From Lanius collurio (lineage: Eukaryota > Chordata > Aves > Passeriformes > Laniidae), in assembly GCA_020086605.1 (NCBI GenBank), contig JACBWW010000050.1:5004725-5068724 (forward strand): a stretch of 64,000 bases of DNA, in the 5' to 3' direction. The notes beneath the pieces are model-generated. The model saw only the letters and a program-made list of their open reading frames with translations. It did not search any database and was not told the DNA's origin. Both the position numbers and the translations under genes were made by a program. Below are positions 35,501-50,500 of this stretch, piece by piece; positions within the stretch are counted from its first letter, which is position 1; each line of letters starts with the position of its first letter.

Positions 35501-38500
35501 ACCTTCGACCTCCCCGTCCATAGTCACCTATTCAAGTCCCACCTCTCCAGCTCATGAGGGCAGCTCAAAGCAATGGAAGGAAAACTAGAGCTGGCTATGT
35601 GAAGTGAAGCAGGGCAAGTCACTCACCAGACTTGTCCTTTACCGAGGACAGCACTCTGGGTATGTTCTCCCGGATGAAGGAATGAGCCTTCATGACAAGA
35701 CGAACCTGTAAGGCCAAGAGAAGAGCAGCTTAGTGCTTTCATTTTCCCAGCTTTCCAGGGAAGACTAGATCAAGCATTTCAAAGCAACACCTTCAGCATT
35801 TTGGTTTCTTTCCAATTTAGCCCTTTTACAAGGAAAGGGCTGCTTCCTCTGCCCACAAGCCTGTTTAACTGGCACGGATTTCAAACTCTGCAAGGGGAAA
35901 CATGCAGCAGCAATCGTGGCTCAGGAGAGTCAAAACACATCTCATCTACACTTGCAGGACCACCACATACACAGGGACTCTGAATAACAAGTCACTAATC
36001 AGCTAACATTAACTTAAAATTGAAGGCAAACCCCTCTCCATTTCAGCAGGCCAGGATCTTTCCAAGTCTAAATGATTCCTTGAAGCTACATGTGATGTAC
36101 AGCAATTATCACTACCTGTGCACAAGGTGGTGCCCTACAGCTGTTGAGCAGGTTTTTAAGAAAAAAATTTGGTTTAATACTGAAGAACCAAAAGTAGGGC
36201 CAGTCCAAAGTCAATTCTTAAAACTACACTCATCCCTTATCATCCTTGCTTTAACCTGATGGTCTGATCAGACCTCCACTCTTGCACTCTTCCCTTGCTC
36301 CCTGCCACAAAAATCAGTTCCACTTCCAAATAAGTTCTGACTAGAGAGCCAAGACACTTGCTTCTCAGGAACAGAAATGCAAACAGGAACCACTTCTTGA
36401 CTGTGTACTTGCTTTTTTTGGGGTTGTTTTTTAAAGAGGAATGTTACAGCTTCCTTGTGCAGAGTGGCACAACATGTTCTTAAAATTGGTTTTAAGCATT
36501 AAGCATCCACAGGACAACCAGAAATAAATGGAATTTCAGCCTTGAAGTAAAAACCCACAGTGAAATCTTAAATACAGGGTAAAAACCCACAAGTGGTTTC
36601 CAGTTCAAAAAGAAGTTTATTCTCTACTCTTTCTTATTAGATATGCTGCAAGTGACTGTCCTCAAGTCTCAAGAGATACACATCCACAGCCCTGGCTTAA
36701 TAAATAAAATTTACATTAAAATACAAAATTAAACATTTGACTCCTTTAGGAAGACGAGCCCTTCCCACTTTGAAAATAAAAGTCAGTGTGTCCTAGGACA
36801 CAGAGGATACAGGGTAGGGACTCACCTGTTCCAGTATTACAATGAAGCGGGAAGCTGGAGGCAGGGCATAGGATACAGCAACATAGGTTGGTCCAAACCC
36901 AAGCCCAGCTATTTGGAAGAGTGTGAACAGCATCCCATAGAAGAAAGAGTGGATTGCACGATGGGAGGAACTGGAATAGCCTTGGGCCCACCAGACAAAA
37001 AGGTTGTATGGAACAACTACTGTGGCACTGAACATGCACAGCCAAGTACAGAAGACAACAGGGAACTTTCCAAAAACAAAGACCAGGAGATCAAATCCAA
37101 GAACCAGCCTAGAAGGCACAAGGAAAGAGACAATTTTCAGCATCCATTGTTTGATTACAAAAATACTTCTGCTCCACTAAGTGGCTACAAAACACAAAGC
37201 TTCCAGATCATAGTTTGACAGTCTGGACAGAAATGACCGTGGCAATTGCAGCTCGGAAACAGAGGGCTGTCTGTGGCAGTGCCAAGTGGCCACCCCCAAG
37301 TAGCCCAGGAAGTAAGAGAAGGACTGATGCCATGAGTGCTGTCAGGCACAGCTTACCTTCAAATCCCACAGGGCTTAAGCTCATCTCTAAGATCAGCATG
37401 TGCTTTAAGAACGGGCTTAAGCTCATCCCTGCTACGAACGAGCACGTGACTGAACAATCCACTGCCGAACCACAAAGCAGTCTGCCAGAGCTTTTGGGGA
37501 ACTCTCCCAGGACACCACCACTACTGCACTGAGACCCAGTTCTTCCCAGGGGTTTAAGCCTAAAGAGGGCTTTTTCCCTGCCTCTATAGGCATGGGGAAT
37601 TTTAACAACCAGCACTCAAACCTAGTTTAATCCTCCTTTGTGGGCATTCCACATGGATTCAGTTTACAAGTTCCCCAAAAGGCTCAGGGTCATTAGAAGA
37701 TCAGGCCAAATATGACCAACTGGTGTGCACCAGGTGCTTTAGTCCATTAATCAAGCTTAAAACATGAGGACATCAACAAAAGGCTGATCAATTTTACTGC
37801 CTCTCACACTCAGCAGAGCTTACTCCTACAATAAGGAACTCTTCTAAACTAAGGTCAGAGAAGATGACAGTACAGAATACACTAGCAAAAGTTTATTATT
37901 CTCAAGTGGAGGCTCAATTGCAAACTGGATCCAAGTTATCAGATCTAGCTAAAACCACAGATATAATTCTAAAAATTATTTTAAAAGTAATCGGGGAATC
38001 CAGCCCTAGTTGATTTTAAGGTAAATACCCATTCTCCTCCAGTGTCCAGTGGTAACTAGTAAGTTAGGATCAGCTAAAAAAACATTCAGCAGCACATAAG
38101 CCTGTTTATACCCACACCAAAGGGACAGTGATTATAATCAAGATACAGCTCTGGTTTTGTATACTGAAGAGCCAATAATCAGCAAGATAAACATGTAATC
38201 CTACTTGTGTACATGAGATACAGCTTGCCAAAATACCATTTAAGCAACAAGTCAGTGTGAGGAAAGCAGTCTTTCACAATCTTGTTCACAACTGGCTACA
38301 AGCAAAGCACTATCTCAGCAGAGGCTGTGCCAATATCCTTGAGATTTTTCCCCAGGAAAAAACAAAGTTCTATTTCTATTTAAGTACAAGTAGAGTGTTC
38401 CAGAACTGTCATTTTTAAACAGAGGAAGGACTGATGAAGTATTTAAAGTTTTTCTAAGCAGAGTCCTTCTTCAAGCAACACAAGCAGCTGAAAGCTACTG

Positions 38501-41500
38501 TCTCATTGCAGATATAAGTATTCCACATTCCCTTTTGCCAGCCTTGTGATGAACTAAGCAGATTGGGCTGAACTGTGCTGGCCACAATTCTCACGTAACA
38601 CATCAGTTAGCAGTGTTTTCCTAATATCCAGCTATCTGATTTGAAGGGGTCATACCCTCTCAACAGGACCTCCAGCATATATTCTCAGTATGCCAAGTTG
38701 AAACCCACACTTCCAACAGCATCTCAAGAAGGATTCCCCCCTTCCTTCTGCACCGTTCTGCAGCTTCATGTATGCCTGGCACTCTGGAAGAGCTATTCCC
38801 AGCCTTTATCCCCGTCTTCCCAAAGCATTCTTACCTTCCTTCATCAATGAAGTCTACTAGAAGTGTACTGAGGATGAAGACAATGAGAAGAGCAATGAAC
38901 ATGTGGTAGATTGTCCTGATGTGACTCACTTCAAACAGCTCACTAAGGGAGAGACCAGAGTTAAGGTACAGTTGGGGTGCCAGAGACAAAGACACTTCTT
39001 CAGCTTATCCTCAGACAAAGGATAATTAGCCATGATCCCAGTGGTACTGAGAGGGTTGTAATTAAGTTTTATGCTTGCAAGATGTAGTACAGATATTATA
39101 GAAATGTTGAACAGATTAGTCCCCACGGATTTGAACACAAGACCGTGGGGAGTGGCAGGGAAAGAACCTCAAAGCAAAGGCTCATTACTTTGCTATAAAG
39201 GGCATTTTCCGTCAATTTGATGAAATTAATTTGATGAAGCTACTCACTCCAAGAGGGACCTCCTGGCAGTAAAGATTTTCCCATGTTCTGGAGGGGCCCT
39301 TGAATTCCTACAAAGAAAGAAGGGAACGTTTGAGACACAAAAAGGAAATAAAGCTTCCAGGAAACATAACCTTGTTATAGCAATAGCTTAAAAGGGACTT
39401 ACTTGGCTTTGTGCAGTTCTTTCTCGGCGCAGGAAGCTGGGAAAAGGGAGGCTGGAGATGAGGAATCCAGAAGTGCCGATTTTGCCACCAAACTGTTCAC
39501 AAACTCTGTGAAGTGACTGTCCACCTCCTTCATGAAAGCTGGCTTCAGTTGCTGACAGAGTAAAAACACAGCAGTAAACTGTTTAACTTGCTGGATACAT
39601 TTTCAAAAAATAATTATATTCCTTTATATCTGGAGCAGGACAGAGCAAGGCATCAAGAAGACATTTCTGTACCATCTGCCAACAGTTGGAGCCTACTTGG
39701 ATAAGACCGAGGCTCACAAACCTCAGATCAGAGGGCTTTGAATGACATTTATCTTCTCCATCAGATTCAACACAGAATTGTTCTGGCCTTTTAGAAGACT
39801 TATCAGACTTCTGAGAATTCAGTTCCTTAATGTTTAGTCCTCAAACACCAAATGTGACGAGCCTAGTGATGAAGCACAGCTGAGAGCCAACCCCCGAGCT
39901 CCTGAACACTCTGACAGCCAACACCTTCAGCAAAAGGCAAGTTTCAAGAAATTACTTCAAATCTAATTGCATGTTTTGTTTTGTTTTCTTTATGCAAGTC
40001 TTTACTAGCCATGTTTGTCTGACCATCCTTTGCCTGGGATTTTTCCAGCTTGCCTCCAGACTCAAGGTGCAAATCTTCCTACATGATAACTCCCTATCAT
40101 CATTTCATCTGGTCTTCCAACTGATCAGCTGCTCAAGAAACACATACGTTTCCCTGACTGTTGGGGAAGATGAAATAGGGAAACTGCTTGGCAAAAGATT
40201 CTGAAAATATGAAACCTGTAAGTGAAATAGAAATGAAAGCTAGCTTTGAGATATAAGACACCAAGCTGTTAGTTACTGTACAACCAAAAAACAATGGGGC
40301 AGCCAGCTGAAGGAGAATCCCTCTGCATTGAACAATGTCTTTAGCAAAGAAGAGGATGCTTCAGCAAACAGAGAAGTCCAAGGGTCAGAGAAACCCTGCC
40401 AGTGTGGCAGTGAAGACAAAAGTAGTTCTAGAAAGTAGTTTTTAGGAGTTAAAATGCAACACAGTATGGTAATGTAGTAGTTTTGATAGGTTGTATGTAA
40501 ATTCTATAAGGATTTCTGTCTTCTATTGATTGGATGTTGTACTATTACCATATTCAGTATCAGAAGAGATAGAATATCATGGAATCAGACTTTTAGCTCT
40601 CTCAATCTCTCTCTCTCACAATCTCTCTCTATACCTCTCTATCTCCTGCTCTCTCTCTCTCGCTCTCTCTGGGCCATGCTCTGAGCTGTGGCAGCTTAAG
40701 CAGAGCTCCTGCACCCACAACCCTTGCAAATAAACTGCACGTTTCAGGAGCTGCCTTGAACTGTAGAGATCACCTGAACCACCCTGTGGCTTAAAACTTG
40801 CCAATAATCAAGCCAGACAATTGATTGGTTCTGATCAGAACTAGATGGACTTTTGTGCAAAAAACCACTTCCATATCAAACCACAACACCCCGGCACCTT
40901 TTTAGTTTCTACACCTGACCACTTTCAGAATTCCCAACTCCTATCTACTTTCTCATCTTGAAGGCTGAAAAAGAAAAAAACCTGTTTTCAAGGAGGTTTC
41001 TGGAGAAGAGAGGGTTGTATGGAGACCTCACAGCACCTGCTAGTGTCTGAAGGGGACCTACAGGGAAGTTGAAGAGGGACTCGTCACAAAGAACTGTAGT
41101 GACAGGACCAGGAGCAATGGCTTCAAACTGGCAGAGGGAAGGTTTAAATCAGATGTTAGGAAAAAATTCTTCCCTGTAAGGGTGGGGAGGCCCTGGCACA
41201 GTGTGCCCACAGGAGCTGTGGCTGCCTCATCCCTGGAAGTGTCTGAGGCCAGCTTAGACAGGGTTCTGAGCAATCTGGTCTAGTGGAAGGTGTCCCTGTC
41301 CATGGCAGGGGGTGGAAATGGATGTTCTTTAAGGTCCTTTCCAACCCAAACTATTCCACGATCCTACAAAATACTTGAACAGATGATGTATTCTTACAAA
41401 ATGCTCCTCTTTAATGTGACAACAGCCAAGCAAGTTTATCTCTCTGGCAGGAAATACAAGTCAATCTGAAGTGAGACCACATCCAAGGAGAAGACCCTGA

Positions 41501-44500
41501 AGTCAAGATGGATCAGAACTCCACATTCCTCCTGTTTTACAGTGGTCAGATCCAGAGAGATCTCTTGAAACAAAAGCTGCAGTAGAAAAAGGAGCAGATT
41601 AATGTTTAACTTGAAAAAACATTTTCCCCCTATTTAGCAGCTTCCAGAATAGACTAAATAAGCTTCACCAGTGCTTAACAAAGTTCTTAGGATCTGGCTT
41701 CTTTTAGATATTGCTTTTCTGGGAGACAGAGGATTGTCTCTGCAAGAGATATGAACTTGTTTCTTTTAAAATAAGGAAAAAAAAAAACCAACCGACAAAT
41801 ATTGAGTACTTGTGAATACAGTCTGTAACAGAAGACACTGGTGCTCCCTAGTATAGCCTATGCATGAACATATCTCCATCAAAAAGTCAATAGAAATTCC
41901 TACTTCTCTTGGACTGCTCAAATTTGCATGCCAAACAAAGCACTATTCATTCCCATCAAAACACTTTTTTCTTTAATAGTGTCTCCCTTTTTTTAGCCTA
42001 ATCTCTCCTGAGGTTTAGCAGGTAATATTTGCTTAAAATACCTCTTCCCTTTGGCTGGCACTCTGCTGAGATTGCCTCCTCCTAACACAGCCCTCAGGGC
42101 TGATACCAACCCGTGCATGTGTTTGGGTTGGGAGAGCAGGCCATGAGTCCTTAATAGACTAAATAAAATACAATTCAGAGTACTGACCCTACAGTAATTG
42201 TAACTAACTGTAATTTCAAACCAAAAACCATTAAAAGAATGCTACACCATCAAAAGCAGAAGCTGGCCAATAATAAGAATTGATGACAGGTCAGCGATTG
42301 AGGGAAGTAACCCTTCCTTATAAAGTTGTGACAGTTCCCCAGAACTTTACTCATTCTAACAGATTCAGTAACTTAGGTCACTGACACGTGACAACACCCA
42401 GCCCTGACCTAGTGACAGAACACACCATCCTCAGCTCCGCTTAGAATGAACAAAGGACTGGACTTCCAGACTGCAGATGCTTGAAGGCCTCTGCATGACT
42501 AACACCCAGCTCCTACAAACCCCATTTACACTGGTGGGAGCTGTCAGTGACCAGGCTTTCCCCAAGTCGAGCATCTGCCCAGAATTCAGATACCTATCAC
42601 AGAAAAGGTAAACTGCAATCCAAGCATCTGTTCAGGGGTTCCCACAAAAAAAGGGCCCAGCACTCAAGAAATTCTCAGGTATTTTGCAGTAAAGTGTTTT
42701 TTTTTCCTCAGCCTTGAAGCACCTTAAACAAAACTGCAAGCTGCATGGCTCAGGACTTAGAATCTGAACTCCCTATGTTTTGGGAGAATCTTCAGCAATT
42801 AAAACACCACTGACCTACCTACTGGTTTTCTAGGATTCTTTTTGTGGGTAAGAAATCCCTTTGTCTACACACTGTGTCTCAAAGCTGGTGACCAGGAGCA
42901 AAAAAAAAGGAACAAGAGACACTCCTGAAGAAAGAAATCCAAGGTCAAGTTTTCCCCTTGCAACCAGCTAGTGCTCCCTGGACTTCCAAAGCTACTTGTG
43001 CTTTACATGAAAGCTTTCTCCGGCAAACACCCACTGCCAACACAGCGATTAACAGTGGCTGTTTTGTCTGCAGACAAGTTACCAGGCTTGATCTCCTGTT
43101 CTCAGCAAGGATAAACAGGATAAGACAACATCCAAAATAAAATTCTGAGCTGGCTATCCTTCTGATTGCCTGAATTTTAGGAGTTTCAAAAAAAAAAAAA
43201 AAAAAAGGCAGCATATGCTTTGTGAAGACATTTACATACACTTTAGTTTTACCCGATACAAATGACACACCCCCTATAGAGGTGGGGGGGAAAAAAAAAA
43301 GAACAGGAAAATATCTCAAAGGGGCAAGGTATTTTTCTCTGTCTTTTAAGTATCCACTCCCTACTATACATGTCAAGCTGGCACAACTAGATCACTTTAG
43401 ATTTACCACAGAATTTTCTGCAATAAAATTATGCAAGAGTGCAGGGCGATTCGCCCTGGAGAACACAGGTGCCACAAAACAATGGTTAACAAGGAGGGTG
43501 CAGCTCATCCTTAGCCAATTTAATGTAATTTGGGCATAAATCACCTTAATGTGATCTAAGACAACAGCAGCCCACACAGATGCAGATGATGCCAGAAACG
43601 CCCAGTGCTATTTTCCTTGAGGATATCTGACAAAAAGAACGAGACCAAAGCTCAGGAAGGTCATCTCCTTACTGTGAGCTGTGAAATAGAGGCTCCATGC
43701 TGCCCTTTATTCAGTGGATAGCAGGACATAGAGCATTTTAAAGGCGCAATATGCAAGCAGGCTGGCAAATCATCACACTGCCAAAAGTTAGTGGCAAGGC
43801 AATTTCCATTTTATTTACAGGTCCCAAAGTTCATTCTTATCTTTGGACTTCAACCTATTGGGGTCAAGCAAGACAGAACCTCATTAGATAACACTTCCCC
43901 TCTTGTGCAAAGTGGGACAGAGAAAGAGGGCTGTGGAAAAGTCACTGCACTCAAGCTAGGACTGAATAGGGCTGTTTGTATTCCAGGGGCAGTGACTCTC
44001 CAGAAGACAGGGTCAATTCTCCTGCTCCCCACCACAAGCAAGTATTGTATTTACCTCAGCTTCTGCTATTAGCTGCATTTTCCTCGTTATCACGTGGTCA
44101 ACATCAACCCAGCCTAAAGAAGGAAAGCAAACATTGAACATTTTTAGTTGCATGCCTGAAAACACAGCATACAGTAGCTCAGACACCAATTTTTCAACAG
44201 CATTTCTGACTTCTAAGAGTCTTACTAAACTCAAATCAAAGCTGCAGGAAGTTCATGAACTATGACCACATATTTTAGGATCACAGCACTGTAAGGCAGT
44301 CAACAGCTGATAACATGCTGGATGTTATTTTTCATCAGCAACTCTGCAAATCTTTCCAAGGTCCCTAAACATATTCAGCCTTGAAGCAGCAATCAGAACG
44401 ACCCTTAGAAGGTCATATACAAGTGTGCTGGTTTTTTATCAGAGTTTTATCTTAACCAGATGTAAGGTTAGTTTGTCTGGAGGTCTCTCCATTGCCAATA

Positions 44501-47500
44501 GGCAAAGCAGTCAGTCACAGCTGTCAGTAAAGCACCATGATCAGCGCTAAGACAGGCTGAATGGCAAGCTGGACAGTTATCCTGTGGTCAAATCTGGCTA
44601 TTCCTACTCCTGTCATCATCCAGGAGAAGTGCTAGATATCAGTGTGACTGTATTCCTCAGTGTGTTTCACAGTTTAAGCACAGTCAGGCTAACATGCCAT
44701 CAATATAATCTGACTTTTGTCATTACTGACACCATTGGCCGATAGGTAAAGCCTCAAATGCCACCTTTCTTCCACATTAAAAACCAGACATCTGAGACAC
44801 CACTGTGACATCAAGAGGAACAATACCCACAGGTCAGACATTTCAGACCAGTTGAGCTTTAGGACAAGCACCAGCTGGTGTTTCACTTCTCCAATAAGAA
44901 CAACATAGAAGATAAAGTTACTTAAAACACAGTCTTGCACATGAAGGAAAATCAAGAATGAAGCAGCAGCATCCACCCCCCTAAAATACTAGTCAGAGTG
45001 AAAAGATAGCAACCAACCTTGCCTTGGGCATATTCTTTGGCATTTATAGCTACAGCACCACCTCACACACCAACACACAGCCAGCATTACAACCTGCATG
45101 TTTGGTTTCTCAGACAACATTACCACTTTAAGAAAAAGAAAGTACTGAACTGATTCCCTAATAAGATTCCAGGGAAGCATGAGCTAATGGATCTGCTCTA
45201 GAGGTGCCAAAGTTGTGCTGCTGTTAGGCAAGAATACAGACTGATAGCACTACCACAGTGCATAATGTGGTCCCCTTGCATGAGCACAGCCTCCACACAG
45301 AAAGCTGTTTCATTTTCAGAGAAGGAAGGGCTTCTGTGATGCTCAGGAGTCTCAGTCAACCTGTCTGAGCAACTGGTTGTAAGTATTTTAGGCAGCCCTA
45401 CTTCAGAGGTGACTCCTATTCCAGTACTGGAAAAGAGCAACAACACAAGAAACTTTACCTTCAATGCAGCTATGCTCAGCTGTTAGCATTAATTCCCTTT
45501 CCCATCAATCAAGCAGGAATTCTGGATTTTGTCTATCTGCTACACAGGCTATAGGCTTAAGGACAGACCAGCAACAACTGCCTATTACTTAGCAAACTTC
45601 TAATGTAACAACAAACAAGGAAACTGTTTAACACCATTGATTTTGGCTGCATGCAAAGATCCATTTTTACAAAAATAGAACTCCTGGTTGCTAAGCATCT
45701 CACCTCCAAGACAAAAAAAAAAAAAAAACAAACCAAAACCACCCAACCCCACACCTCAGCATTTAAGCTCATGGTGCTGTTACATTTGCAAAACAACAGC
45801 AGTCTGGAAAACAACTTGAGAAGAATGTAAGATACCCTCGACCCACTCAGCTCATGCAGTTTGCTGGTCTCAAACAGACACTACCTCAATACATTAAAAA
45901 AATAAATAAAGTTGTTCCACAAGCAGCAGAACTGTGCCCCCCCTTCATGTATTCTCAGTGGCTCTACTCCCTCACTGTGCCACTCCACAACTGTATTCCC
46001 AGCCCTCTCCTTCCATTACTACTGTGGGAAGAACCACCTTGTGCTGACCTGCTAGAAAGCAGAACAGAGCTGCTGAGCTCAAAGAACAACTAACCTTTCC
46101 CTTCAAAAAACTAAGAATTTGTGTCTCTTACCTAGCTGCCAGTCTTCAAGACGATAGCAAGTTTGCTTGAAGCCACCCAACACAGGCAAAGAGAACAGGA
46201 CACATGGGACTTAAGGAATTGCATTATTTCCTTTTGAAGATAAGCTAAAAATAAAACAACCGATTCTTTGTCCATATATTTCCTGTCAGATGCTGCCTTT
46301 GAAGCCTCAGTCATTAAAAACTAGCTAGGAATGGCTCACTTTGGAAATAAAACACCCTTTTAGACTACAGGGCCTTAAAATTGGGTATAGTTTTACATAT
46401 ACCAAACGTCTAGCTTTAATGGTTGTACAAGAAATGAGGCCAGTCTCCAACCTGCTGCTGCTGTAATTGCTAAATTGTATGCAGCGTCCTCCTGTCACTT
46501 TATTTGCCCTCATCCTAGTGTGCATGCACAGAAAAGATTAGAAACATAGCATCTTTTAGTAGGTTTTAAAATCAACATCTCCATGGCTTCAATAAAAGCA
46601 TTTCACATGACAAAGTAAACTAATCTATGAGCTTGTCTTTTTCAACAAAAAAAACTTGTGTAGAAGAAAATTCACCCTGAGCCAACCCATTCTGCTGGAT
46701 TGCACCACCCCATAAACCCAGCGGTGTCACAAGGCAGATAGCAGAGAACAAGTACATCATCTTTAATACTCGTCTTCCCTTGCGCCAGACACCACTTATG
46801 TCCTGTCAGGTCACTGGAGGAGAGATTCAGCACACGATTTTCGGTCTAAAAGGAAATGTGCACTGCCGAGAAGTCCAAATCTCCCCTTTTCTTTGACCCT
46901 GCAAATGAAGCCTGGATCTCTCTGTATCACTTTGGGATTGCAACAGTATTATATAAAAATGGACTCAAGGCTGCACTATACAAGCAGGCACATCTTTGCA
47001 CTTAAAAGAAGTTGAGATATGCCTTAAGAAGGCAGAAAAAATATTTAAAATCATGAGAAAGTTGTCTTGAAGACTAATATGAAATAGTGGGAAATTTCAG
47101 AGAAGACTTAAGCAGGGCTTGCTTTGGAAAAGCTTTGTTCATAGGGAGAAGTTTTTACTTAATGGCATTGGGTTCCTTTCCCATCATCAAGGACATTAAC
47201 AAGATCTTTAAAGGATCACTTGTCTTGGGCTTGATCCTTTCAGAATGGGACTCCTCTGTACAGACTAAATTCCAAGCAGGTTCAAGAGTCAGAAGAAAAA
47301 ATGCATGAGCAATTGAATTCTAAGTTTTGTTTCCCTACGAAAACCAAGCTAATAAAAAAATCACCTGAAGATTGAGAAAGCTTCTTAATTGTTGAAAAGT
47401 TGAGCAACTAAAGTTTCACAAGATTGAAAATGCACCTTTCCTAAAGGATCTTGTCCCTTTTTCCACCCACTCTTGCACAGGTCACAGATAAATGACATTT

Positions 47501-50500
47501 GAAATAGGTAGAGCAGAGAATCACTCATATGATATTGGTGCTGCAGCTTAGGATCCAAAAAAACCCAGCTTTATTATTTCTTGATAAGACAACTTCCCGT
47601 TCAAGAGGTTAAAGCAACACAGACAGAAGCAATTCATCACTGTCAGTCACCTGGATTTAAAGGCTCCCTCTCCAAAAACCCTTAAGATGCTATCAGAAGC
47701 AAAGCAATATTAAAGCCAATCTAGTGCAAGGCTACTGTAAAAGAGGGGAGGAGTTCCATATTGATACAATACAACACACCTTAATAATTTGATGCTAATG
47801 AACCTTATTCTTATTTATGGTAATTTATTTGGCCACTCAGCAAATAGAAGCAAGTTATGACTAAACTCAGCTGATCTGTTTAAAGCATTCACAGGCCATA
47901 GATCACTGCACTGCAGCTGGGTGAGTATGAAGCTTGAAAAGTCAGTGCTGCAGGGACATGGAACCCAAACAGCCTCTTCACTAGCAGGAAGGAACATCAG
48001 CATTCTCTACATTATGCTACCACGTCCACAGGCTCTTCACGAGAGACTGCTGAGCCTTCACCTCACCCACGGGTTCCAAAACATGACAGCCCCTAGAATT
48101 GCCAGAATCCACCTAGACAAAACAGCTTTTTGATCTACCCCTCAGAAACACATCCCAGATACTCAATTCAAGCAGCTTAATCAGCAAGAAGAAGCCTGTT
48201 GAAACCCTGAATACTCATTGCTGTGAGTCACACAGCAAAGGCTAAATCTTTCCAAATTGCTCCCTGTTGGAGAGCTCTCTCCTCCTCCATCTCTCCGTAG
48301 GCACACAGTTTGTGCATCATCATGAACTTTTGCACCAGGGATGATCGATAGTAACCTCTCCACTGGAAGATAACAGCCCCTTTTCAAGATCAGCATTACC
48401 AAACAGGCTTACTCACACCAAACAGATATGCCACACAGCTTGTTTGCAGATTAGCCTCCAGAGACACTTGTAGGCCTTTCCTGATTTCTGGGGAAACTAG
48501 AACAGACTCCAAATCCACCATTTTACTGCTCTGAACGGACTAATCTGAGCATTTTAGAGGCATTCATATGCACAATTATGACCCATGTCCTCTCTAGTCT
48601 TTCAAGACCTGCTCATTCCAGGTGGGTTTTCTTGCAACCAGCATGGTCTGATACCAATATCCCATTAAGCAGAACAGTTTTATATTTCTCTTTGTATCTC
48701 CTGCTGAAAACGTACAAGACTTATCTTATTAAGGAAGCCTGGCTTTTAACAGGGGATTATTGCCACCCAGATCATCTGCTGACTCCAAGCCAGGACCAAA
48801 TTAGTTGTTTAATTACAACACTATAGCCAATTCAAGGAGGAGAAATTATGTGCAAGACTGAAGTTCAGCTACTGTCAAAGTGAAATTACAGGCTGAATAA
48901 TTACAAGATAGAAACAAATCAAGGCAGAAGATATCTTCTGGCAATCTCAGAAGTTATGAGTATTTCCACACCTCTATAAAATTGGGCATACCTGAGTAAA
49001 AACTATTTCATCTTAGAACTCAAGCAATGAGACAGTCTTCAGAAGCATTTGAAGAGCCAAGAAAAAAAAATAACCTCAACTGTACAAATGGAAGAGTCAG
49101 ACCTGCTGTAGCTCTAAAGCCAATACACATACTAAAGTTAATCCTCCAAGCAATTTCAGATCAGCCAAGGCATCCAAGTTTTAATAAAGAAAGGATTAAG
49201 GGCCTGAAAGTTTCTGTAGAAAGTTCACATACTTCGGGAAGTAAGTCAGTTGGCCCTTGCCACATCATTGTGTTTGCTGTCATCAGAGAGTCAAGGGTGG
49301 GTCATCATCAATGGTTTCACTTTTCTACAGCAATAACCACCACAAACATGCTACAGTACTTACTTCCACACACTCTTGACCTGGCTAGAATCCCTCGACT
49401 GCAACAAAACATGCATCTTGTCTAAAACACTTCACAACACCCAGCACTAAGCTGCTACAGTACAAAAAGGCTGCTAACAGACAGCAGATCATTAGCCTCA
49501 CACTGCCTTTGTGCACATCAGCACTAATGCCTTAGAAACAGCTATTCAGGAGTGAACAGCCAGGACAAAAGAAAGAAGAAACATCTATGGCTGCATCTTT
49601 TGAGAAATTCCACCACCTCAGCCGTGAAAGCCCTACCTAGTTACAAAGGCACCCTGGACTACATGAAGAGGCCACTATCTGCAACTCATGAACACTTCAG
49701 CTCCATAAATCTTCAACCTTTGGGTCACAGAGCTGCTGATTTAACTCCCCTTATACACAGGAATTCCTGACCAGAGGGATGCATCTTTCTCCCATGCCTC
49801 AAGGCATCAGATTCATGCCTCCTACCTCTCTGTGCTATTCCTGCTGGCACCAACACTGAGCTTAGCAAAATAACACTTTGTGACACCTCTGCTCAACTGG
49901 CAGCAACCTTGGCAGGTTAAAATGCACCAGGATTCCTCCCTGCTGTCCTTCACTGAAGTTTGTACAGGATTAAAACCACACTGCACTGTTCCAAGCCAAC
50001 CCACCAGACACATGGACACACACCTTCAAGAGATCTATCCCGAGATGTTTACCTGCTACACACCCACAGTACCTCACCAGGAGTGAGGTTTTGCCACATC
50101 TCAGAGGTGTGAAAATGAACGGCCTTTAAGGACACACCCACCCATCAAGTCCTAATTATCACCGCTCTATTTATTCCTTACCCTTCACTCAACAGCAGTT
50201 AAGGAGTTTCCACACATGAAAAGGTTAAAATGGTATAAGTCTACTCCCAAGCCCAGCATCACAGGACTCCAGTAGGCATCAACTCCATGCAATTTCCTAA
50301 TATAGACACATCTGATCCAATTAAAACTGCTGTGCCACCAACATCTTAAAATCCCATTTCTCCAAACCGTTTGTAGGATGGCTTTCTTGTCAATGTATTT
50401 TATTTTCAATAAGAAATCTGACTTGTCCTAAACTTAAATTTGCTCCAACTTCTGTTTCAGCTGAAAGGAGTATTGTGAAATAGTGATGATGTCCAGAAGT

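Noticed and set aside
40530..40733. Serine/leucine-rich ORFs across the CT tract
   Set aside because: Produced by the (CT)n repeat inside a probable LTR, not a gene.
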